Assembly (NCBI GenBank): GCA_000818945.1
Contig: KN805446.1
Location: forward strand, 62,001 to 126,000
Source of the DNA: Schizochytrium sp. CCTCC M209059
Taxonomy: Eukaryota > Sar > Bigyra > Thraustochytrida > Thraustochytriidae
Length of the DNA stretch: 64,000 nucleotides
Reading direction: 5' to 3'
The position numbers and the translations under genes are program-made. This document shows positions 28,980 through 37,117 of this stretch, piece after piece. The notes under the pieces were generated by a model. It did no database searches. It was given only the letters and a program-made list of their open reading frames with translations, and was not told where the DNA came from. Position 1 is the stretch's first letter, and the number at the start of each line of letters is the position of its first letter.

Positions 28980-29771
28980 ATGCTGGGCGCGACGAGAGTT
29001 TTCGCGCGTGCGCGAGGAAGACAATGCGGGCTGGCGCTACGCAGGGCGTCAAGCGCCCCAGCAGTGCCTGATAGCAAGCTGCAGGCAGACCCCAAGTTTG
29101 TGGACGCTTCGCGGGGCGAAGGACTGGAGATTGGCGCTGCGGACGCAGTGGTCTTTCCGGACGCCATCTCGCAAGAGGAGCACGATGCGCTCGTGGAGGA
29201 GATTTTGCATGGCGCAAGCGACCGTGCCATGCGCAAGTTTAGGAAGCGCAAGTATCAAGTGGATCACTGGGACGCCGTCATTGTCGGATACAAGGAAATT
29301 GAGCGCGCGATGCCGCTGTGGCCCCCCGCCTTGGCTTCTGTTCTGCAGCGCATGCAGGACTTTGTGCAGCGCTACCTGGAGGAACACGTCGAAAGGGTCA
29401 ATGGTCCACTCGAGTACCTTCCTCCGCACATTATAGATCTTGCTGCGGACGGAGAGATTCGGCCGCACGTGGATAGCATCAAGTTTTCGGGCGAGGTTGT
29501 AGCTGGACTCTCGCTACTGAGCACACGCACCATGAGCTTACGAAAGGGTCGCGACGATCCGCATGCCTACACCCAGGATGAACCTGCCGTTGACCTTTTG
29601 TTACCACCGCGCTCACTTTACATTTTATGCAATCGCGCTCGCTTTGACATGGGTCACTCTGTCGAGCGCGTTGATCCACCGGAGCGTCGCTTTTCGATCA
29701 TCTTCCGCGACGCTATCCCAATTGACAAGGAAAACGACCCCAGCTCCTTTTTGTCGCGGCACATTGTCTAA
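28980..29771 (+). CDS. ALKBH7: ALKBH7 mitochondrial 2-oxoglutarate/Fe(II) dioxygenase
   Basis: A 263-residue protein with an Arg-rich mitochondrial presequence (MLGATRVFARARGRQ). The dioxygenase core has LPPHIIDLAADGEI, then the metal-binding HVD (H163, D165), VVAGLSLLS, SLYILCNRARFDMGHSVER with the distal His (H226), and RRFSIIFRD with the 2-oxoglutarate-binding Arg. HIIDLA and AGLSLLS are signature strings of ALKBH7. ALKBH7 works in the mitochondrial matrix, is required for programmed necrosis in animals, and acts on mitochondrial RNA. The length is slightly above the human protein. Confidence 0.93.
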   Translation: MLGATRVFARARGRQCGLALRRASSAPAVPDSKLQADPKFVDASRGEGLEIGAADAVVFPDAISQEEHDALVEEILHGASDRAMRKFRKRKYQVDHWDAVIVGYKEIERAMPLWPPALASVLQRMQDFVQRYLEEHVERVNGPLEYLPPHIIDLAADGEIRPHVDSIKFSGEVVAGLSLLSTRTMSLRKGRDDPHAYTQDEPAVDLLLPPRSLYILCNRARFDMGHSVERVDPPERRFSIIFRDAIPIDKENDPSSFLSRHIV

Positions 29772-29953
29772 GAATCTGCCTCTGGGCGTCTTGGCGAACT
29801 AGTTGAAACAGAACAAAATGAGTTTGACCTTGGTACAAACATTGCTCGTCGTTTTTTTCTTGGAACAAAGCATGCTATACATCACTCACATTCTTCTTGT
29901 TTTCTTTTGTGCTTCTCTTACATAATCACAAGATTTAAAATTTATTTGACCTC

Positions 29954-31156
29954 TTACGTCGCTCGTAATCGCTCGCCTCGCCTCGCCGAGGAGGGCACAA
30001 CGCTCTCCCCGTCCAATTCCATGCTTTCTGTGGGTCCCGTCATGGATGCTGCGAACGAATTTGTCCCCGCGTCATCTGCACGAGCATACTTGTGCCGACT
30101 TGTTGCATTATTTCCAGCCTCGTGCTCGCCCTCACCACCGGCGCTTTCCTCGGAGACGCGGGAGGAGCTCTCGCGCGTACGTTTAGAGGCAACAGATGAT
30201 GAAGATGAAGTCGTTGATGACATTGCTCGCGGAGCCACCGAGGCCTCGTCCGTCTGGCCAATCTCCTCGGCCTCGAGCGTGGCCACAACGAGCTCGGCCT
30301 GAAAGGTTTGAATGGATCCGCTTCCAATATTGTCGGTGGTGTTTCCGCCCATGGTATCCATGTTTGCTAGCGATTCGTCCGTGGAGAAGAGAAAGGGAGA
30401 TCCAGCACCATTACATAAAAATGTCACATTGACGACGCCGACGACGTCGCAAAAGTGCAGGAGGGCTTTCATTTCCCTGAGACCAAAGGCAATCTCGCTG
30501 TCTTGCTCGGAGCCCACTGAGAGGGACTCGAGCTCGTTGGCGGCAATTCCAACCTCTGTGCGAAGCGTCTCGAATTCTGTGCTGTGGTCAACATGCTGAA
30601 AGTGTGAGCGGAAGCGCAGGCCGTTGTCCGCTTGGAGAACGAGTGAGGCCTCCTCGGCACCGTAGATGAGACTGAGCGCTTTCATGAAGATGCTTGTGCG
30701 CGCGACGATTCGGTTCTGCGCTGCTGAGCGGTCAAAGGAAGCGTGTACGACGCTGGTGTCCTCGTAGTGGAGTTCGTGAGTCTTGACGAGGCCACCGCGG
30801 CACTGCGAGCTAAAGACGATGACATGTCGAGCTCCTTCTTGGTGGAGACTGATTGTGACGCGTTCTGTTGACCGAACCGATTTGAAGACGCTGGCCAGCG
30901 ACCGAAGAGGGATCTTGATGGCGAGCAAGCCGGCGCTACTCATGCTTATGTTTTCAAAAAAGGCGTGGAAAAAGGTAAAAACGTTGAAGGCCGTCTTGGC
31001 GTCGTTCATCGTACTAAGTGTTAGCGAGGTGGGCCCGCCTCGTTGGCCTCTGCTGATTTCCAGCACTAGTTCCTTGCCGACCTTGCTCAGGCATTGTACG
31101 CACGCGGCAAAGACCTTGACGTTCTTTTCCGGGATGGAGCATTGCAGCAAGCTCAT
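29954..31156 (-). CDS. RAD9: RAD9 checkpoint clamp subunit
   Basis: A 400-residue protein. Residues 1-~270 show the two PCNA-like halves: IPEKNVKVFAACVQCLSKVG, LSTMNDAKTAFNVFTF, IPLRSLASVFKSV, VKTHELHYEDTSVV, then IAFGLREMKALLHFCD and FLFSTDESLANM. These line up with human RAD9A ([40 protein letters not shown]). The last ~120 residues are a disordered, Ser/Thr-rich, acidic tail as in RAD9, where ATR-pathway phosphorylation recruits TOPBP1. RAD9 forms the 9-1-1 ring with RAD1 and HUS1 at damaged DNA. The neighbour in opposite orientation shares a repeat-rich promoter. Confidence 0.93.
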   Translation of the reverse strand: MSLLQCSIPEKNVKVFAACVQCLSKVGKELVLEISRGQRGGPTSLTLSTMNDAKTAFNVFTFFHAFFENISMSSAGLLAIKIPLRSLASVFKSVRSTERVTISLHQEGARHVIVFSSQCRGGLVKTHELHYEDTSVVHASFDRSAAQNRIVARTSIFMKALSLIYGAEEASLVLQADNGLRFRSHFQHVDHSTEFETLRTEVGIAANELESLSVGSEQDSEIAFGLREMKALLHFCDVVGVVNVTFLCNGAGSPFLFSTDESLANMDTMGGNTTDNIGSGSIQTFQAELVVATLEAEEIGQTDEASVAPRAMSSTTSSSSSVASKRTRESSSRVSEESAGGEGEHEAGNNATSRHKYARADDAGTNSFAASMTGPTESMELDGESVVPSSARRGERLRAT

Positions 31157-31314
31157 CTCTCCGTTCGCTCCTCCTGTCGCTCACCGCCCCGCTCCTTTGC
31201 GCGAGGAAAGAAGGAGGAGAATTAAGAGAAAGCGTTTCCTTGGCGCCCGCACGTTTTAGCGTTCACAGAGCGACCTTGTCGCGCGTGGCGCGCGAGAGTG
31301 CCAGTGCTTACTTG

Positions 31315-31321
31315 CGCGCTC

Positions 31322-31355
<34 letters not shown>

Positions 31356-31411
31356 GTGCTTGCTTGCTTGCTTGCTTGCTTGCGTGCTTGCTTGCTTGCT
31401 TGCTTGCTTGC
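31315..31411. repeat. TGCT tetranucleotide tract
   Basis: About 24 units of GCTT with occasional GCGT variants, close to the RAD9 start. Confidence 0.95.
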
Positions 31412-31581
31412 TTTTAAGCAAGCAAATGCTCCCGTTCCTCGGAGATGTGCGCTCAGCTGATGTCGGTGGTTAGTATTTTTTTTTCAAACTTGCGCAACCC
31501 ATTTCCGAGAGGAGCAGGACGTGCGTTGCGCACTTTGGGGTTGCGCAGGCAGCCAGGCTTCGTTTGCAATGGATTGCATTG

Positions 31582-31632
31582 GAATGCAATGCAATGCAAT
31601 GCAATGCAATGCAATGCAATGTAATGCAGTGC
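31582..31632. repeat. TGCAA pentanucleotide tract
   Basis: Near-perfect ATGCA/TGCAA repeats, about nine units, inside the divergent promoter. Confidence 0.95.
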
Positions 31633-31896
31633 AAGGAAGGGGAAGGCAACGAGAAGAAATGTGCGTCGATCGTGTCCGTGCCTTTTGCACAGTGTTCTCG
31701 TTTGGCTTACAGGCGAGTCTTGAGCTCATTGCACTGCAAACGAGCGTCGCGGAGGTGTATTAGCGACGGGAGCGGAGCGGCCAGCACGGAGCAGGCAGAG
31801 CAGCAAGCGACGCGGAGCAGCGCAGAGCAGCGCAGAGCTGAGCAGTGCGGAGCGACGCGGACTCGACGCAAAAGGTACGGGGCAGCGCAGAAGACG

Positions 31897-32742
31897 ATGA
31901 GCCAACTCCTGGAGACGACGGTGAAGGGCGGGATTGCGACCCTGCGGTTCAATAACCCGCGCAAGCTCAACGCCTGGTCGCAGTCCATGATGAAGGCGAA
32001 ACGCGCTGCACTTGCGCAGGCGTCGGCGAACGAAGAGGTCAAGGCCGTCGTGCTGACGGGCACGGGGGATTACTACTGCGCGGGCGTCGACTTGGCGGCC
32101 GTGCTCAAGCCCATGATGCCAGGCAAGCTCGTCAAGATGCTCAAGGACCTGAATGAGGAACTCTTTGACCAGTTCATCCGCTTTGACAAACCAATCTTCG
32201 CTGCGGTCAATGGACCAGCCATCGGTGCCGCTGTCACCAGCTCGACGCTCTGCGACGGCATTATTGCCAGCAACCGGGCCACTTTCCACACGCCCTTTGC
32301 TAGCCTGGGTCTTGTCCCGGAGGGCTGCAGCTCGGTGCTCTTTCCGGAGCTTCTCGGTGACGAGTTGGCGCAAAAGATGCTCAACGAGAACTACAAGCTT
32401 TCCGCGGAGGAGGCGGCCAAGACGAAGATGCTGACCGCCATGATTCAGACCGGTGACGCTGCACCGGCTAGCGGTATTGACGAAGCATTGCTTGACGCAA
32501 CGTACGCCCATGTTGATGAGTACCTCACCAAGAATGGCACACAGCGCTCGCGTTCCCCAGAGGAGACCGCACGTCTGCGCGAGGTCAATGCGCAAGAGTC
32601 GGCGGCCCTTGCTGACGCATTTGTGTCCCCGCCCTTTTTCCACGCCATGGAGGCCAATGCCGAGCGCCGTGGGCGTACCAACGCCAAGCTTGCCTTTCAG
32701 ACGCTTCGTGTGACGCGGCCCGTATGGGGATTATTTTTATGA
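31897..32742 (+). CDS. ECI2: Delta3,Delta2-enoyl-CoA isomerase (ECI2-type, crotonase fold)
   Basis: 281 residues from the ATG at 31897. Crotonase-fold signatures: GIATLRFNNPRKLNAWS, VLTGTGDYYCAGVDL (oxyanion hole 1), FAAVNGPAIGAAVTSSTLCDGI (oxyanion hole 2) and TPFASLGLVPEGCSSVLFPEL. The PEGCSS stretch with its Glu is typical of ECI2/PECI isomerases. They shift cis/trans-3 double bonds to trans-2 so that unsaturated fatty acids can enter beta-oxidation. No PTS1 tripeptide is visible at the C-terminus (VWGLFL), and no clear N-terminal presequence, so location is undetermined. A 3'-terminal intron that hides a PTS1 cannot be excluded. Confidence 0.88.
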   Translation: MSQLLETTVKGGIATLRFNNPRKLNAWSQSMMKAKRAALAQASANEEVKAVVLTGTGDYYCAGVDLAAVLKPMMPGKLVKMLKDLNEELFDQFIRFDKPIFAAVNGPAIGAAVTSSTLCDGIIASNRATFHTPFASLGLVPEGCSSVLFPELLGDELAQKMLNENYKLSAEEAAKTKMLTAMIQTGDAAPASGIDEALLDATYAHVDEYLTKNGTQRSRSPEETARLREVNAQESAALADAFVSPPFFHAMEANAERRGRTNAKLAFQTLRVTRPVWGLFL

Positions 32743-33076
32743 AGCGGGGGCTCACTCTTTGTTACGTGCGCCTGTGTATAGCACTGATCCGTGTAGCCCA
32801 AAAAATTAGCCAGCACTCGAGCTCGAAAAGAAACACACAAGGAATCTTTTTTTATTTGCTACTAGTTCGTGGCGAGGCGCATCGCATAGCATTTGTGAAA
32901 AGTAAAACGAAGAAATAAAACAATAAGAAGAAGGAGAAAAAGAAGGAGAAGAAGAAGAAGAAGAAGAAGAAGAAGAAGAAGAAGAAGAAGAGTAAGAAGA
33001 AGAAGAAGCCTTCGACGCGAAAGAGGGGTTCTGGGACCAATACCCACCAAGACCGGACTTTTCTTTTTGCTGTGAG
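32743..33076. other. Convergent spacer with GAA tract
   Basis: 3' ends of converging genes. An AGA/GAA trinucleotide tract fills about 32928-33010. No gene is seen. Confidence 0.75.
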
Positions 33077-34033
33077 TTAAGCGGACGCGCTGCGCTGGGC
33101 AATGGTGAATTTGATAGGCTTGGTAAAGTCACGCATCTTCATGGTGTCCTCCTGCGTATCTTGCACTTCGAGCCCAAAAGGCTCCATCCATTCGGCTAGT
33201 GTCGCCTCTGGGAGCTCTTCGTCAAACTCGCACACCATAAGGTGCCCACCGGGCTTGATCGTCTGACATAGGTGTTCGAAGATAATTTGAGGTTCCATGG
33301 TGTGATGCAAGACAAAGCAGACCATTGCAAAATCGACCTTGCCCGCGAAGGTCTCTAGTTCCTGTCCATTTTTCTTCGGGTCGATCTTGGTGAAACTCAA
33401 GATATTGTCGAGGCTCTGCTCCGTGGCGCGACGTTGCGCCACCTTGAGCATGCCCTTGGAAACGTCGAGACCACAGCTCCCGGGGGCAAGCACCTTGCCA
33501 AGATTGCACAAGAGATGTCCGGGCCCACATCCAAAGTCCAACGTGACTAATTTGGTCGCTTCATCTGTCGGCCACCATTCCTGGCGCTCCAGAAAGGCCT
33601 GCTCGAGCTGCACGAGACGAATTCCTTCCTCCATCTTGGCATACTCTTCGGCTTTCTCGTCCTCGAAAAAGTCTTGATCGTAGTTGTTACCAATGCCGCT
33701 GTGCGAATGGCCGTGACCTTGCGAACAGCCGTGGCCGTGCGAATGACCATGACCATGCAAGTGACCATGGCCATGCGGAGGGCCGTGGCCGTGCGAATGG
33801 CCGGGACCATCATCGCCGGGTCCGGGTGGGCCCCTTGGCGGTCCTCCAGGTGGTCCTCCGTGTGGTCCTCCGGGCGGGCTATGATGGCCTGGACCATGCG
33901 AGTGTCCATGACCACCGTGCGAGTGTCCATGGCTGTCGTGGCCCGGGCCGTGCGCGTGTTCATGGCCACCGTGCGAGTGTCCGTGGCCCTCAGCGTCTTC
34001 TTCGTGACGTTCACGACTCTTTCTTTGTCCCAT
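33077..34033 (-). CDS. Class I methyltransferase with His-rich metal-binding N-terminus
   Basis: 318 residues from the ATG at 34033 (codons upstream give no ATG). Residues ~15-115 are almost pure His/Gly/Pro/Ser: HGHSHGGHEH, HGPGHDSHGHSHG, then GGPPGGPP and again HGHGHLHGHGHSHG. Such tracts bind zinc or nickel in ZIP transporters and HypB. After a short acidic linker comes a UbiE-like methyltransferase: VTLDFGCGPGHLLCNLGK, SCGLDVSKGMLKVA, VDFAMVCFVLHHTMEP and IKPGGHLMVCEFD. No known substrate. The mix of HGH tracts and a methyltransferase suggests a metal-sensing or metal-storing enzyme (inference). Confidence 0.8.
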   Translation of the reverse strand: MGQRKSRERHEEDAEGHGHSHGGHEHAHGPGHDSHGHSHGGHGHSHGPGHHSPPGGPHGGPPGGPPRGPPGPGDDGPGHSHGHGPPHGHGHLHGHGHSHGHGCSQGHGHSHSGIGNNYDQDFFEDEKAEEYAKMEEGIRLVQLEQAFLERQEWWPTDEATKLVTLDFGCGPGHLLCNLGKVLAPGSCGLDVSKGMLKVAQRRATEQSLDNILSFTKIDPKKNGQELETFAGKVDFAMVCFVLHHTMEPQIIFEHLCQTIKPGGHLMVCEFDEELPEATLAEWMEPFGLEVQDTQEDTMKMRDFTKPIKFTIAQRSASA

Positions 34034-35028
34034 CGTGCTCAAATCGCACGCTCAAGCTTGGGACCTCTAACAATGCTTGCTGCGCGTCTTCCGCTCGGGG
34101 TATAGATTTTACCGGGTCACGAGCTGGCTGGCTGACTGCTCGCTCGCTCGCTCGCTCGCTCGTTAATGGTGAATTAAAGTGCCGTGCCCTGCCGTATCTC
34201 GCGGCGAATGCGCCAAGGAGTTTTGTGATTGGAGTTTTGCGATTTGAGCGAAAGCAGCAACAAGCAAGCAAGCAAGCAAGCAAGCAAACAAATGATTTTT
34301 TATTTTTTATTTTTTACCTTCTTCTGGACGATTTCCGTCTCTCCCACCATCATGATCTTGGGCAACAGCGCGGGGGGTGGGAGCAACTCGCGTGGGACAA
34401 GTCGAGCTGGAATGCTTGGCAATCGAGATTGTTTGAGAACGCAGAACGATGGAAGCCGAAGCCATTGGTAGATGAAAAGAGCGCTGCGGAACTCGCAAGA
34501 GCAAGAGCTCATCATAACTATACATCAAGAAGCCCGCCCCTCGAGCTTTTGTGTTTCTTGATAGTGCCATTGGAATGCATTGTACTGTTCACCAACCATC
34601 GCGCGACGTAGTATACCTTGTGCCGATAAAGTCGTGAATTTCGTCGTCATGTATGACCGTAAACTGAAAATCATAACCGCAGCCGATGCCAACCTCGACT
34701 GCGGCATGCAAGTAAGCTCGAAAGTCTTTGTTTCGAAGCAAGTGTCGTGAGCAAGATCCCTACTCACGTCACGTCAGAACACTGCGCAAATCGTCTTCGC
34801 ACAAGTTGAATGCAGCAAAGAAAAGATGCATGCCCGCCTCTGCGCAAGATCACCTTTCGTGCCTGTTCTGCGACGGGTCTGTAGCGGTTCCGTGACGCCG
34901 ATCGACGCCGATGAGGTGATGACGGAGGAGTTGGACCGGGGCGGAGAGCAACAGAATCAAAAGCAGCGACAACTCGCGCGGCGTTCCGACGACGAGACGA
35001 GAACGCGAGTGGCAGAGGGCTCTCGAGA
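34034..35028. other. Spacer with repeats and unassigned coding-like stretches
   Basis: It holds a CTCG tetramer tract (about 34139-34162) and an AAGC tetramer tract (about 34262-34289), then 34330-34760, where frames on both strands look partly protein-like but no complete model could be built. The most coherent piece is listed separately. Confidence 0.5.
34589..34759 (-). CDS. Unrecognised minus-strand coding-like segment (possible last exon)
   Basis: A 57-codon frame follows a TAG acceptor-like end at 34760-34762 and ends in TGA. Its translation looks like folded protein: HLLRNKDFRAYLHAAVEVG, then YDFQFTVIHDDEIHDFIGT. The upstream exon is unclear: a frame starting MHLFFAAFNLCEDD at 34831 looks plausible, but no donor in the right phase was found. 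I do not recognise the family. Confidence 0.3.
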   Translation of the reverse strand, partial: GSCSRHLLRNKDFRAYLHAAVEVGIGCGYDFQFTVIHDDEIHDFIGTRYTTSRDGW

Positions 35029-36591
35029 ATGTCTTCAAAGACGCCGAGCCTCGCGCGCGCGCTCGAAGAGTATCAAGAGTCCGAGGCGCTGCGCATTGCG
35101 GGCCTCGACGCCGACGGCGCGACAGCCGCCGAGGCCAGCAACCGCGCGAGCGGTCTCAGCGCTGGTCCAAGAAGCGCACATCATGCGGCCGTAGAGCCGC
35201 GGTCGACGCAGGCGACGACGTACTCTCCAAGACCTGCTCGCGGCGAAAGGCTTCGCGCTGTCGAAGATGAGGCCGACCGCGAGACCCTCGTCGCCAATGG
35301 CTTGCGAGGCGACGCCAACATGCACGAGGAGAGCCCGGAAATGGTACTCGAGCAGCTTGGAGCGCGCAACGTGCTCGTGGACCAGTTTTCCAGCGCGCTT
35401 TGCCGCCCAGAAGACGATGAGGCAGGCAACTGGCACGAGGAAGGTGCCACCGACAACCTTTTGCCTCGGTTTTGGCTTCGCAAGGGCTTGCCTCTCCGGC
35501 GAACGCAGCAGCCACAACAAGAGCAGGAGCAGGAGCAGGAGCAGGAGAAGGAGAAGGGTGGCAAGACGCAGCGACAAGCGAAATCTTCCCCAGCGTCATC
35601 TCGAGGCGTGGTGGTCGTCGAGGATGATGACGACGAGGAGGAGGAGCCTGCGGACCTCGGCGATGGCTTTCGCGATCTGCCAGCCGACATTGTTTTGCGA
35701 ATTCTTTACTTTCTTGATGAGGATGCCTTGGATTTAATGCGCGTGTGCAATCCGGCATGGGAGAAAGAGCTCCGTGCCGAGGCGCTCTGGCGGCAATTCT
35801 GCGAACGCATTTTTGTCCCGCCCGCATTCCGACCCGTGCGCACCGTCGAGACGAGCAATGGCGCCATCGTTCCGGCCAAATTCATGTCTTGGGAAAAGGT
35901 ACGGCGGTTACGCCCGCGAGTGCGTCCCGAAACTGGCGTATACATTCTCAAGTCGACTTACATTCGCACGGCCGGTCCTCGCACGCTGTGGTCACCCGAG
36001 GACTACAAGGCCGTCTTGGAGATGCGCCATTACCGATATCTGCTCTTCAAGCCAGATGGCCAGGTGCTGTACGCTTCGACCCCCTTCGCCCCAGCTAAAA
36101 TGCGCCCAAAGTTCAAGCAGAAGCTTTTCGAGGACTGGGTCACCGACGGCGTGGCGCGGCAAGTCGTCGAGATCGAACAAGATGGTGAACATGAGGGCGA
36201 GGGCCAAGCAGAGGGCAAAACGGAGTCCGCGGCAAAAACTCCTACGGCGTCAAACAAGCCTGTGGAGAAGATGACAAGGCGCAAGCGTGCCGAGCTTTTG
36301 CGCTTGCAGCGTCAAAAGCTTGACACGACCCGAGGAGACGTTATCCATACGGGACTTTACACTGTCTCCAACGGGGTGGTCTCTGTTGTCATCAATCTTG
36401 TCAAGTACACGGTAACCTTTGATCTCAAGCTCCACCCTCGGGGCGGCTCACACGACATTTTGCAGACTGTCAAGCACCAATCCGTATACCACAAGGAGGG
36501 CGAGCGCATTGTCGACTACAAGCTCAGTGGTAGCGTGCTAGAGCGTCTGTGGAACTACTACGCCTTTTCCGATCCCTCGGATCCGAGCTAG
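35029..36591 (+). CDS. FBXO9: F-box protein FBXO9/Hrt3 type
   Basis: A 520-residue protein. Residues 1-205 are disordered, with a Gln/Glu repeat (QEQEQEQEKEK) and an acidic patch. The F-box follows at ~215-262 (FRDLPADIVLRILYFLDED, ALWRQFCERIF). The C-terminal part has RPRVRPETGVYILKSTYIR, then HYRYLLFKPDGQVLYASTP and TGLYTVSNGVVSVVIN, the conserved FBXO9/Hrt3 substrate-binding beta domain. It is the substrate adaptor of an SCF (SKP1-cullin-RING) ubiquitin ligase; human FBXO9 targets TEL2/TTI1 under growth-factor withdrawal. The TPR-like repeat of animal FBXO9 is not evident. Good ATG in AGAATG context. Confidence 0.88.
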   Translation: MSSKTPSLARALEEYQESEALRIAGLDADGATAAEASNRASGLSAGPRSAHHAAVEPRSTQATTYSPRPARGERLRAVEDEADRETLVANGLRGDANMHEESPEMVLEQLGARNVLVDQFSSALCRPEDDEAGNWHEEGATDNLLPRFWLRKGLPLRRTQQPQQEQEQEQEQEKEKGGKTQRQAKSSPASSRGVVVVEDDDDEEEEPADLGDGFRDLPADIVLRILYFLDEDALDLMRVCNPAWEKELRAEALWRQFCERIFVPPAFRPVRTVETSNGAIVPAKFMSWEKVRRLRPRVRPETGVYILKSTYIRTAGPRTLWSPEDYKAVLEMRHYRYLLFKPDGQVLYASTPFAPAKMRPKFKQKLFEDWVTDGVARQVVEIEQDGEHEGEGQAEGKTESAAKTPTASNKPVEKMTRRKRAELLRLQRQKLDTTRGDVIHTGLYTVSNGVVSVVINLVKYTVTFDLKLHPRGGSHDILQTVKHQSVYHKEGERIVDYKLSGSVLERLWNYYAFSDPSDPS

Positions 36592-37117
36592 CGTTTAGCC
36601 CAGGTTAGTTTTCTGGAGGAGGGAGAAGCTGAACGGGTCTACCTAAGAAAGAGTGGGAGTTGCGAAGCGAGCACGCTTTCTTTTTCTTCTTCTTCTTCTT
36701 CTTCTTCTTCTTCTTCTTCTTCTTCTAATTTTACAAATGACGTATTACACATTTTGTCCTTTGCAACAAGGCAATGTTGCGCGGAAGCATGCTGTTTGTG
36801 CCACGAGCCGCGATTCCGTGCTTTGAAAGTGAATAAAATGTCCCCAAACGTTGCCGATTCAATATAAGAAGAGGAGGCCGCGACGCGAGGCGTGCGTTGA
36901 TCGCACGATCTCGCCCCAGACTCACTTGCGAGAATCAGCTAGAGCGGCCGCAAAGATCACCCACTCAGCCCTCTGGAAAGCTTAGTGAAGATCATCACGG
37001 CAAGGAAGCAAAGGGGGGGGGGGCGGCGGCGGGGAAGGCGCATAGAGGTCGGCAGTCTGTCGATGCGCGGCGCGAGACTTGCTGGACAGACGCGCGCGCG
37101 CGACAGGGCGACCGACC
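36592..37117. other. Spacer with TTC tract
   Basis: It holds a TTC trinucleotide tract (about 36678-36726), the complement of the GAA tract at 33 kb. A G-rich stretch (37013-37032) precedes the start of the RCC1 gene. No gene is seen. Confidence 0.65.

Larger units (their letters stand above)
31157..31896. promoter_or_regulatory. Divergent promoter RAD9 / enoyl-CoA isomerase, repeat-rich
   Basis: This 740-bp spacer holds a TGCT tetramer tract (31315-31411) and a TGCAA pentamer tract (about 31582-31632). GC-rich GCAGAGCAGC-like repeats (about 31785-31850) follow just before the isomerase ATG. The isomerase frame is open upstream to 31564, but that part only translates repeats. Confidence 0.6.

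Noticed and set aside
31315..31632. Repeat array considered as CRISPR
   Set aside because: Units of four or five bases directly abut without spacers; simple sequence repeats in a eukaryote.
34330..34611. Plus-strand frame with WEQLAWDKSSWNAWQ
   Set aside because: Looks partly protein-like but has no ATG after the repeat tract and no identifiable exon upstream; the minus frames compete with it.
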